12,130 bases of DNA from Chromatiales bacterium (lineage in GTDB: Bacteria; Pseudomonadota; Gammaproteobacteria; Steroidobacterales; GCA-2729495), in the NCBI GenBank assembly GCA_030614035.1, contig JAUWKW010000021.1, positions 1 to 12,130 on the forward strand, read 5' to 3'. Positions 1 to 6,326 of this stretch are shown here, piece after piece. A program made the position numbers and the translations under genes. Position 1 is the stretch's first letter, and every line of letters starts with the position of its first letter. The notes under the pieces are model-generated. The model had not been told where the DNA came from, searched no databases, and saw only the letters and a program-made list of their open reading frames with translations.

Positions 1-427
1 TTCCGGCCAGCGTCGTGGTTTTGCCGGATCCGGTCGCTCCAACCATCAAAACCAATCAACGGCGGAACATCACCAGTTCCTGGAGAATGGCAGGCATACC
101 CAGTTCTTCCAGGGTTGGCACCTCTGCGGTCAAATGGCGCATAACCATGCCGACATTCCCACGCTGATGAAATACGTTGACCCGAAAGCGACCCAGGCCC
201 GTTTTGGAGATGGCGAAATCGAGCTCGAGTTCTCGATTGAAATAGTCCATCTGCTCTTCGTCCATCAGCTCCCTGGCCGCTTGCCGCCCCATTTTCGGCG
301 TCAGTTCGAGTTTATTGCCCGGCATTATCTTGCCCTCGATCTTGATCTTGACCGGCGAATGACTGGTAAAAAACATGTCCGAGGCTTTCTTCTCGACCAT
401 GAGTTTAAATAAAGGTTGAACATTCAT
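1..427 (-). pseudogene. Third PilT/PilU-like retraction ATPase, interrupted by in-frame TGA and cut by window edge
   Basis: Hexameric ATPases of this family depolymerise type IV pili at the inner-membrane base. The first 123 codons give the usual N-terminal PAS-like domain: 'ASDMFFTSHSPVKIKIEGK' near residues 15-33 and 'GLGRFRVNVFHQRG' near 77-90. Codon 124 (bases 58-56) is TGA where relatives have Gly in 'RRGLV'. The same frame continues without further stops to the window edge and encodes the start of the ATPase core, 'LVLMVGATGSGKTTTLAG', with a complete Walker A (Lys 136). The start is ATG at 427; I see no good ribosome binding site (upstream is AT-rich). It lies 41 bases after pilU on the same strand, so it probably belongs to that operon. 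It resembles PilU more than PilT ('LFKLMVEK', 'MVMRHL'). It may be a real pseudogene, a gene split at the domain boundary, or a single-base error (GGA to TGA). Family is certain; functional state is not. Confidence 0.8.
56..58 (-). other. In-frame TGA interrupting the third retraction ATPase
   Basis: Reading the minus strand, the codons around this point are CGC CGT TGA TTG GTT TTG ATG GTT GGA. In this family Arg-Gly-Leu-Val normally precedes the Walker A strand, so one base change (GGA to TGA) explains the stop. TTG and ATG codons lie directly after it and could in principle allow re-initiation of the ATPase domain. Confidence 0.85.
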
Positions 428-468
428 AGATTTTTAATTACTCAAGTAAACCGCGCGTTGACTAATGA

Positions 469-1632
469 TCACACGCCCAGGGCTTTCCCGCCCCCTTCAT
501 CATGCAATTTCAGGCTGTCAGACTGACTTGTCTCGAGAACTTTTTCGCGTTTGCTTTCCAGTTTGATTTTTAATCGCAACTCGTTCTTGGAGTCGGCATT
601 TCTCATTACCTCCTCGTAAGATATGGTTCCTTTCTCATACAATGCGAAAAGTGACTGATCGAACGTCCGCATTCCAAGGCGTGTCGACTTCGCCATGATT
701 TCCTTAATCCGCGCCACCTCGCCTTTGAATATGAGGTCAGATATAAGCGGCGAAGCCAGCATGATCTCCATTGCCGCGACGCGCCCCTCTCCATTTTGCC
801 GGGGTATGAGTCTCTGGGAAATCAGGGCTTCGACATTCAGTGACAGGTCCATCAACAGTTGCGAGCGTTTTTCTTCGGGGAAAAAGTTGATGATCCGGTC
901 GAGAGCCTGATTGGCGTTATTGGCATGCATGGTTGCCAGGCAGAGATGCCCGGTTTCGGCGAATTGGATCCCATATTCCATGGTTTCCCGATCGCGAATC
1001 TCGCCGATCAGGATCACGTCGGGCGCCTGTCGGAGAGTATTCTTCAGTGCCGCATGCCAGGACTCGGTATCAACACCAACCTCGCGCTGGGTAATAACGC
1101 AGTTTCCGTGAGGATGTACGTATTCGACCGGATCCTCAATCGTGACGATATGTCCACGCGAGCTGTTATTGCGATGGCCCACCATGGCCGCAAGCGTTGT
1201 TGACTTACCGGAGCCGGTCGCACCGACGATTATCACGAGCCCACGCGTCGTCATCGCGATTTCCTTCAGGTTACCGGGAAGCTCGAGTTCCTCAACCGTC
1301 GGGATCTTCGTAATGATCGTACGCAGAACAGCACCAACCTGTCCCTGCTGAATGAACGCGCTTACCCGAAATCGGCCAATACCCTGCGGGTTAATCGCGA
1401 ATTGACATTCTTTCGTCGCATCGAAATCTCTCGCCTGCCGGTCATTCATGATCGACCGGACCAGCACCGCGGCCTGATCGGGTTCCAGTTCTTGTTGCGC
1501 GGCCCGGTGGACTTCTCCGTCGATCTTGATTGCCGGGGGAAAACCGGCGGTTATGAACAAATCGGAACCGCCTTTGGCAACCAGCTTCTTCAACAGTGTC
1601 TGCATCATTCGGGTTGCTTGATCGCGTTCCAT
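469..1632 (-). CDS. pilU: Type IV pilus retraction ATPase PilU
   Basis: PilU is a cytoplasmic hexameric ATPase that assists PilT in pulling back type IV pili, which drives twitching motility and DNA uptake. The 387-residue product is close in length to Pseudomonas PilU. Visible motifs: N-terminal PAS-like domain with 'GGSDLFITAG' at 21-30; Walker A 'GATGSGKST' at 137-145 (Lys 143); Asp box 'HIVTIEDP' at 161-168 with Glu 166; Walker B 'VILIGEIRD' at 206-214; His box ending at His 236. PilU-type signatures are 'KNTLRQAPDV', 'CLATMHANNANQAL' and 'DLSLN', where PilT has 'RSALREDPDV' and 'MLSESL'. The ATG at 1632 is preceded by GGAG with an 8-base spacer. The gene follows pilT by 48 bases on the same strand, consistent with one transcript. 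Confidence 0.95.
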   Translation of the reverse strand: MERDQATRMMQTLLKKLVAKGGSDLFITAGFPPAIKIDGEVHRAAQQELEPDQAAVLVRSIMNDRQARDFDATKECQFAINPQGIGRFRVSAFIQQGQVGAVLRTIITKIPTVEELELPGNLKEIAMTTRGLVIIVGATGSGKSTTLAAMVGHRNNSSRGHIVTIEDPVEYVHPHGNCVITQREVGVDTESWHAALKNTLRQAPDVILIGEIRDRETMEYGIQFAETGHLCLATMHANNANQALDRIINFFPEEKRSQLLMDLSLNVEALISQRLIPRQNGEGRVAAMEIMLASPLISDLIFKGEVARIKEIMAKSTRLGMRTFDQSLFALYEKGTISYEEVMRNADSKNELRLKIKLESKREKVLETSQSDSLKLHDEGGGKALGV

Positions 1633-1680
1633 TATCCTATCTCCGACTGAGCATTAGTCCTCCGCATTGCGGACCTGACT

Positions 1681-2721
1681 TCAGAAGTTCTCCTTGTTGA
1701 CGGCCTTGAAACGCGCCTCTTCCTTACTGATCAAACCCTTGGCCATCAGCTCCTGGAGATTCTGATCCAATGTCTGCATGCCCTGGCCCTGGCCGGTCTG
1801 AATCGCCGAATACATCTGGGCTATCTTTCCTTCTCTGATCAGGTTACGAATTGCCGGAGTGCCGATCATGATTTCATGGGCGGCTATACGACCGCCCCCG
1901 GTTCGTTTTAGCAAGGTCTGGGAGATTACAGCCCGCAGTGATTCAGAAAGCATCGACCGGACCATCTCTTTCTCCTGTGCCGGAAATACATCGACGATAC
2001 GGTCAATGGTTTTGGCAGCAGAACTCGTATGAACCGTCCCGAATACCAGATGTCCAGTCTCGGCTGCGGTCAATGCCAGACGAATGGTCTCCAGATCCCG
2101 CATTTCACCAACCAGAATCACATCGGGATCTTCGCGCAACGCCGACCTAAGCGCCTCGCTGAAACCCAGGGTGTCACGATTCACTTCACGTTGATTTATC
2201 AGCGATCGTTTGCTCTCGTGAACGAATTCAATTGGATCCTCAATCGTCAAAATATGGTCTGGTTTGTTCTCATTCACGTGATGAACCATCGCCGCGAGCG
2301 TAGTTGACTTGCCCGAACCGGTCGGACCCGTAACTAGAACGATGCCTCGCGGGTACATGGATATGTCTTTAAAGATTATTGGAGCCTGCAAATCCTCAAG
2401 GGTAAGAATGTCGGATGGAATAGTTCGGAAAACTGCCCCTGCACCTCGCGATTGGTTAAAAGCATTCACGCGAAACCGTGCCAGTTTAGGAATTTCAAAT
2501 GAAAAGTCTGTTTCGAGAAATTCCTCATAATCCTTGCGCTGTTTGTCGTTCATGATGTCGTATATCATGCTGTGCACATCTTTATGTGTAAGCGAAGGCA
2601 TGTTGACTCTTTTCACATCGCCGTCCACACGAATCATCGGAGGAACACCAGCCGAAAGATGAAGGTCGGACGCGTTGTTCTTGACCGAAAAGGCCAGCAA
2701 TTGAGCAATATCTACTGCCAT
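1681..2721 (-). CDS. pilT: Type IV pilus retraction ATPase PilT
   Basis: PilT is the main motor for type IV pilus retraction, acting with PilC at the cytoplasmic face of the inner membrane. I chose the ATG at 2721, giving 346 residues beginning 'MAVDIAQLLAFSVKNNASDL', which matches the usual PilT start and length (about 344). The open frame extends to 2931, but the extra 70 residues are unlike PilT and overlap the promoter and start of yggS. Motifs: Walker A 'GPTGSGKST' at 132-140 (Lys 138); Asp box 'HILTIEDPIEFVH' at 156-168 with Glu 161; Walker B 'VILVGEMRD' at 201-209; His box 'GTVHTSSA' around His 231; and the retraction-specific 'AIRNLIREGK' at 290-299. All are intact, so the protein should be active. 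It is first in the minus-strand pilus operon and divergent from yggS. Confidence 0.96.
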   Translation of the reverse strand: MAVDIAQLLAFSVKNNASDLHLSAGVPPMIRVDGDVKRVNMPSLTHKDVHSMIYDIMNDKQRKDYEEFLETDFSFEIPKLARFRVNAFNQSRGAGAVFRTIPSDILTLEDLQAPIIFKDISMYPRGIVLVTGPTGSGKSTTLAAMVHHVNENKPDHILTIEDPIEFVHESKRSLINQREVNRDTLGFSEALRSALREDPDVILVGEMRDLETIRLALTAAETGHLVFGTVHTSSAAKTIDRIVDVFPAQEKEMVRSMLSESLRAVISQTLLKRTGGGRIAAHEIMIGTPAIRNLIREGKIAQMYSAIQTGQGQGMQTLDQNLQELMAKGLISKEEARFKAVNKENF

Positions 2722-2824
2722 AACCAATCCCCACAAAGGAGCCGTGCAACCCATAAGGGTTGGCGTATTTACCATAACCGGCCACTTCTGAATCGTTAGT
2801 ATAGACATCCAATAGAGACGGATC
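2722..2824. promoter_or_regulatory. Divergent promoter region between pilT and yggS
   Basis: This 103-base gap must hold the start signals of both outward-facing units. On the minus strand TATACT (2803-2798) is a good -10 match for pilT, giving a leader of about 70 bases. On the plus strand the overlapping TATAGA (2800-2805) is a weaker -10 candidate for yggS. I see no convincing -35 for either. A 6-bp hairpin with a tetraloop (CAACCC 2747-2752, GGGTTG 2757-2762) lies in the inferred pilT leader. The assignment is by eye only. Confidence 0.35.
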
Positions 2825-3523
2825 GTGACGCGTATCACGAAACACTTGAAGGATTTGAAGAATCGCATCGCCGCAGCAGCCCTTGAGGCAGGCCGGGACC
2901 CTGCGGATATCCAAATTCTTGCCGTCAGCAAAAATCAGCTCACCAGCGCCGTTCGGGAAGCAGCCGCTTCCGGGTTGATGCGGTTTGGCGAAAACTATCT
3001 CCAAGAGGCGTCAGAAAAAATTCGGGAGTGCGGCGAGAATCTCGAGTGGCATTTCATTGGAACTATTCAGTCAAATAAGACCGGCACAATCGCTGGTTCT
3101 TTCGATTGGGTACAAACCGTTGCGTCGTCACGAATTGCTCAGCGACTAAGCCGTCAACGGCCAGAAGGCAACTCTGATCTGCAGGTATGCATTCAGGTCC
3201 GGTTGGACCCTGAGGGCAAACACGGTGGCGCTCCTGTCGGCGAAGTGGTGAGGCTGGCCGAGCAAATTGACAGCTTGCCACGGCTGCGGCTGCGCGGACT
3301 GATGGGAATGCCGATACCAACATCGAACATAGAAGAGCAACGTCGCCCGTTTCGCGAATTGCACCTCTTGATGGAGCGCCTTCGGGACCAAGGACACCAC
3401 ATCGATACACTGTCGATGGGAATGTCCGGCGACCTGGAGGCCGCGATACTCGAAGGCACCACGATGCTTCGGATTGGCACCGGCGTATTCGGGCCACGGG
3501 AAGCTCCGCCGACAGCAGGGTAA
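2825..3523 (+). CDS. yggS: YggS/PROSC family PLP-binding protein (PLP homeostasis)
   Basis: This cytoplasmic protein binds pyridoxal 5'-phosphate, has no known enzymatic reaction, and helps balance vitamin B6 and amino/keto-acid pools. The 232-residue product is of normal length. The PLP lysine is Lys 36 in 'ILAVSKNQ'. Other family blocks are 'RFGENYLQEA', 'LEWHFIGTIQSNK', 'LRLRGLMGMP', 'IDTLSMGMSGDLEAAI' and 'MLRIGTGVFGPR', which include the phosphate-binding residues. The start is GTG at 2825; an in-frame TAG at 2813-2815 excludes a longer product, and the ribosome binding site (GAGACGG) is only fair. ProC follows 9 bases after the stop. The yggS-proC-yggT order, divergent from pilT, is the arrangement known from Pseudomonas. 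Confidence 0.95.
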   Translation: MTRITKHLKDLKNRIAAAALEAGRDPADIQILAVSKNQLTSAVREAAASGLMRFGENYLQEASEKIRECGENLEWHFIGTIQSNKTGTIAGSFDWVQTVASSRIAQRLSRQRPEGNSDLQVCIQVRLDPEGKHGGAPVGEVVRLAEQIDSLPRLRLRGLMGMPIPTSNIEEQRRPFRELHLLMERLRDQGHHIDTLSMGMSGDLEAAILEGTTMLRIGTGVFGPREAPPTAG

Positions 3524-3532
3524 GATGTATAA

Positions 3533-4372
3533 ATGGGTACGGCCGACAGACAGATCGGATTTATCGGTGGGGGGAACATGGGCCAGGCGATCATGCGCGG
3601 GCTCATACAGGCAGGCCACTCCCCACGGCTTCTTAGTGTGGCTGATCCTGATCGCACATGCCGGGCTGAGTTGCGAAATTTGCACGCGGAGTTGTTTATC
3701 AGTCCGGACAATCTTGCCGTCGCTGAAAAAGCCGACGCTTTAGTGCTCGCTGTCAAACCGCAGATGATTCGAACGGTTGCCGAAGAAACGGCAGAGTTGG
3801 AATGTCCGCCTGATCAGATGATCGTATCGATTGCTGCCGGCACAACCATAGGATCATTGCATGCCTGGCTTGGATCTGAGGTCCCGGTAGTCAGGCTAAT
3901 GCCGAACCAACCCGCGTTGATAGGCGCAGGAATATCGGTCCTGACGCCGAGCGCAACGGTAACCGAACCGCAGCGGGAACTTGCTGACTATATTGCCAAC
4001 TCAATCGGTACCGCAATCTGGCTCGACGACGAAAGCCTGATCGACGCCGCAACTGCAGTTTCAGGCAGCGGCCCAGCATATTTCTATCTGCTGATGGAAT
4101 TGATCGAAAACTCGGCACTCGAGTTCGGGTTCAGCAAGGATGTAGCCAGTAAGCTTACGGTCGGTACGGCGCTAGGTGCCGCTAGGATCGCGGACAGTGT
4201 CGGACCGGATCTCGCCGATTTGAGAAGGCGAGTGACGTCGCCGGGCGGCACTACCGCCGCGGCGCTCAAGGTTCTGGAGGATGCGGAAATTCGTGATATC
4301 TTCCGCAGGGCGCTGGAGGCGGCCCGGGATCGGTCCGCCGAATTGGGAAAATCGGGCTCTGGTAACGACTGA
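3533..4372 (+). CDS. proC: Pyrroline-5-carboxylate reductase
   Basis: ProC catalyses the last step of proline synthesis, reducing pyrroline-5-carboxylate to L-proline with NAD(P)H in the cytoplasm. The 279-residue product has an N-terminal Rossmann fold with 'GFIGGGNMG' at 9-17, the 'AVKPQ' strand near 73-77, and the C-terminal dimerisation/active-site blocks 'SGSGPAYFY' at 177-185 and 'VTSPGGTT' at 234-241. The usual 'MPNTPA' motif reads 'MPNQPA' here (Gln 126), an unusual change next to the substrate site. The ATG at 3533 starts 9 bases after the yggS stop, so the two genes are almost certainly co-transcribed; AGGG about 12 bases upstream is a weak ribosome binding site. A pyrroline-5-carboxylate-producing gene, rocD, lies about 2 kb downstream on the same strand. 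Confidence 0.95.
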   Translation: MGTADRQIGFIGGGNMGQAIMRGLIQAGHSPRLLSVADPDRTCRAELRNLHAELFISPDNLAVAEKADALVLAVKPQMIRTVAEETAELECPPDQMIVSIAAGTTIGSLHAWLGSEVPVVRLMPNQPALIGAGISVLTPSATVTEPQRELADYIANSIGTAIWLDDESLIDAATAVSGSGPAYFYLLMELIENSALEFGFSKDVASKLTVGTALGAARIADSVGPDLADLRRRVTSPGGTTAAALKVLEDAEIRDIFRRALEAARDRSAELGKSGSGND

Positions 4373-4421
4373 AATCAGTGTTGCACCAGACTGACTGATT
4401 CGGAGAACAACCGACAGTTGT
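4373..4421 (+). repeat. Two small inverted repeats between proC and yggT
   Basis: Directly after the proC stop, AATCAGT (4373-4379) can pair with ACTGATT (4394-4400). A second hairpin, ACAAC (4407-4411) with GTTGT (4417-4421), follows at once. Neither is followed by a T-run, so they are not typical intrinsic terminators. They may shape the mRNA between proC and yggT, or be chance. Confidence 0.3.
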
Positions 4422-4458
4422 CTGACAGGCCCACCAACTCATATGGAAGAGTCTCAGC

Positions 4459-5040
4459 ATGGAAGATGCGCTGATTTTTGTTTTCCGGGCACTGATCGAA
4501 CTTTACATCATTACATTCGTTCTGCGATTGATCATGCAGTGGATAAGGGCGGACACGAGGAATCCACTGGTGCAATTTATTCTTCGGGTGACCAACCCGC
4601 TGGTTGTTCCTCTACGCCGCTACGTCCCCACCGCTTGGGGATTCGATACGGCTACCTTTATCGTACTGTTCGTTATCCAGGCCCTTGCGACGACGGCTTT
4701 ACTCAATGTGGCCTGTACGGTTACACCTCACATTGGCCAAATAATTTCGCTGAGCCTTTTGCGCCTGGTTCACCTTGCGCTGAACGTTTATCTGTTTCTG
4801 ATTCTGGCCTATGTCATATTGAGCTGGATCGGCCCGGGCGGCTACAATCCCGCCGTTAGCCTGCTAGGCAACATCGTGCAACCTGCATTACGGCCGCTGC
4901 GGCGATGGATCCCGCCGATTGCCGGCATCGATTTATCCGCATTGTTTGCGCTCATCCTCATCGGATTTATTATGCGCCTGCTACCTTCAGGCCGTGCAAT
5001 TACGGGACTGGCCTGTGCATCGTTCGGCGGCAGTATGTAG
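4459..5040 (+). CDS. yggT: YggT family integral membrane protein
   Basis: This is a small inner-membrane protein of the YggT family, whose biochemical role is not firmly known; some members have been linked to osmotic or ion stress and, in plants and cyanobacteria, to chloroplast/cell-division functions. The 193-residue product has the two internal repeats typical of the family: 'NPLVQFILRVTNPLVVPLRR' around 35-54, then 'NPAVSLLGNIVQPALRPLRR' around 131-150. Four hydrophobic segments are visible (about 5-28, 63-90, 97-125 and 158-178). The ATG at 4459 is preceded by GGAAGAG with about 8 bases of spacing. It follows proC by 86 bases on the same strand and is probably the last gene of the yggS-proC-yggT unit. 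The next gene, past about 60 bases without a clear terminator, faces it on the other strand. Confidence 0.93.
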   Translation: MEDALIFVFRALIELYIITFVLRLIMQWIRADTRNPLVQFILRVTNPLVVPLRRYVPTAWGFDTATFIVLFVIQALATTALLNVACTVTPHIGQIISLSLLRLVHLALNVYLFLILAYVILSWIGPGGYNPAVSLLGNIVQPALRPLRRWIPPIAGIDLSALFALILIGFIMRLLPSGRAITGLACASFGGSM

Positions 5041-5098
5041 CTTTGTGGGGAAGGCTTACAGGACTTTTGGCAGAAACCCAAGGCCAAACCAGAATAAC

Positions 5099-5548
5099 TT
5101 ACTCTGCCCGTACCTGATGCTTCAAGCGAACCACGTCCGATGGTGAAACGTACAGCAGATCGGCGATCTTACGGACGAGGTATTCCTCGTATCTATCGAG
5201 CTTGTCGTCGGCGAGTGCCACCTGCCACAACATTGCGATAACTTGCTGTTTGGCCCCAACGTCGAGTTCCTTGTGCAGCGCGCGCGTGAAATCATGCAAG
5301 CATGCCGCGTCGTCAAGGGCACCCTCGGCTTGGGCTAGCAGAACACTAGCTTCGCTTTCGGACATGCGAAAATGCGTCGCCAGAAGTCTGGCGATTTCGT
5401 CCTCCTCACTGTCGGTCTGATCAAAATCAGCTCTCGCCATTTCTACCAAAAGAGCTGCAAGCGCAAGTTGCACTGTTCCATCAGAGCCCTGATCAGCGTC
5501 CGCGGCTGGCTCGTCCAGACCGAGCAATTCTCTAAGTTTGTTTATCAT
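5099..5548 (-). CDS. TerB-like (tellurite-resistance TerB family) protein
   Basis: The 149-residue, acidic, helical product belongs by eye to the TerB/COG4103 group. It has two related acidic helical segments: 'LAALLVEMARADFDQTDSEE' around 29-48, and 'VALADDKLDRYEEYLVRKIA' around 109-128. In TerB such acidic loops bind metal ions. Many stand-alone members are of unknown function and are not proven to give tellurite resistance. No signal peptide or membrane segment is visible, so it is probably cytoplasmic. The ATG at 5548 has a strong AGAGG site that overlaps the TAG stop of the upstream hydrolase gene; the gap is 8 bases, so translation is probably coupled. Confidence 0.8.
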   Translation of the reverse strand: MINKLRELLGLDEPAADADQGSDGTVQLALAALLVEMARADFDQTDSEEDEIARLLATHFRMSESEASVLLAQAEGALDDAACLHDFTRALHKELDVGAKQQVIAMLWQVALADDKLDRYEEYLVRKIADLLYVSPSDVVRLKHQVRAE

Positions 5549-5556
5549 GAACCCCT

Positions 5557-6189
5557 CTAAGACAAGCTATCTACCAGCGCCGCCCTCAATTGAATGAGCT
5601 GGCCATGGAAAAAGTGGCCGGCACCCGGAAACACAATCAGTTCCGGCCCGGGCGGCAGCTCGTTTACCCAAGCTACCACCTCGTCACAGCTTACAACATC
5701 ATCTGCGTCTCCCTGAATAATCAGCCACGGGCAGGTCGGTTGTTCAGTTGCCAGGTCTTTAAACCTATCAACCGGTGGCGCAATACTGATTAACTGATCC
5801 GTATCCGTTTCCAAAGCGGCCCTGTATGAAACCATCGCACCAAAGGAAAATCCCGCCAGCCACAGCTTGGAGGCAGGATAGGTCTCGGTTGCCCAGCGCA
5901 CGACAGCCAAAACGTCATCCGTTTCGCCAGTTCCGTCGGAATATTTCCCATCGCTCGCACCAACGCCGCGAAAATTGAACCGTACCGCTGGCATACCCAA
6001 GTCGTTCAGCGCACGGGCGATGGTATGCACGACCTTGTTCATCATGGTTCCTTGATGCAATGGATGTGGGTGGCATACCACGCCGACTGTCGTCCCCAGG
6101 CTATTCCCGGGCACCTCGAGCAAGGCCTCGATCCGACCGGTCGGCCCGGCAATAGTCAGTGCTTCCTTTTCTGGTGCGCGAGCATTCAT
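5557..6189 (-). CDS. Alpha/beta hydrolase (COG2945-type)
   Basis: This is a small cytoplasmic serine hydrolase of the alpha/beta fold; its substrate is unknown. Motifs, numbered from the longer frame starting at 6222: oxyanion region 'HPHPLHQGTMMNKVV' at 51-65, nucleophile elbow 'GFSFGA' with Ser 126, acid in 'GDADDVV' (probably Asp 174), and His 203 in 'GAGHFFHG'. The catalytic triad is therefore complete. I favour the ATG at 6189, because relatives start a few residues before 'GPTGRIEALLEVP' and the extra 11 residues look non-coding. The ATG at 6222 is in frame, and neither start has a good ribosome binding site. It is the first gene of a two-gene unit with the TerB-like gene. A TTGACA (6243-6238, minus strand) could be its -35, but no clear -10 follows. 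Confidence 0.88.
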   Translation of the reverse strand: MNARAPEKEALTIAGPTGRIEALLEVPGNSLGTTVGVVCHPHPLHQGTMMNKVVHTIARALNDLGMPAVRFNFRGVGASDGKYSDGTGETDDVLAVVRWATETYPASKLWLAGFSFGAMVSYRAALETDTDQLISIAPPVDRFKDLATEQPTCPWLIIQGDADDVVSCDEVVAWVNELPPGPELIVFPGAGHFFHGQLIQLRAALVDSLS

Positions 6190-6222
6190 TGCCCGATTAT
6201 TGCACCAAGCTGTCGCGATCAT

Positions 6223-6326
6223 GTCCAGTTCACAGACTTGTCAACCGAATATATTCTGGTAGTGACCGCCGCGGGGATGCACTAACATCCTCTTATGTCC
6301 ACAGCGTACGGCACTGAGGTTGAGTC
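6223..6326. promoter_or_regulatory. Divergent intergenic region upstream of rocD and the hydrolase gene
   Basis: This region lies between outward-facing starts. For rocD on the plus strand, TTCACA (6229-6234) and TATATT (6250-6255) form a candidate promoter, but the spacer is only 15 bases. On the minus strand a perfect TTGACA occurs at 6243-6238 without a convincing -10. No operator palindrome is obvious. The assignment is by eye only. Confidence 0.3.

Noticed and set aside
56..58. TGA read as glycine (code 25, as in SR1/Gracilibacteria), which would repair the third ATPase
   Set aside because: TGA is the natural stop of pilT, proC, the FKBP gene and the ABC ATPase gene in this window, and the gene set is gammaproteobacterial.
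2722..2931. 70-residue N-terminal extension of PilT
   Set aside because: The extra residues do not resemble PilT, would overlap the 5' end of yggS on the opposite strand, and the ATG at 2721 gives the standard family start and length.
2582..3004. 140-codon minus-strand frame overlapping the starts of pilT and yggS
   Set aside because: It overlaps two well-supported genes in another frame and its product has no recognisable domain.
3146..3756. Long minus-strand open frames opposite yggS and proC (up to 187 codons)
   Set aside because: They are antisense shadows of two clear genes and show no family motif.
4443..4859. 138-codon plus-strand frame overlapping yggT
   Set aside because: It starts 16 bases before yggT in another frame and its product lacks the hydrophobic repeats or any known motif.
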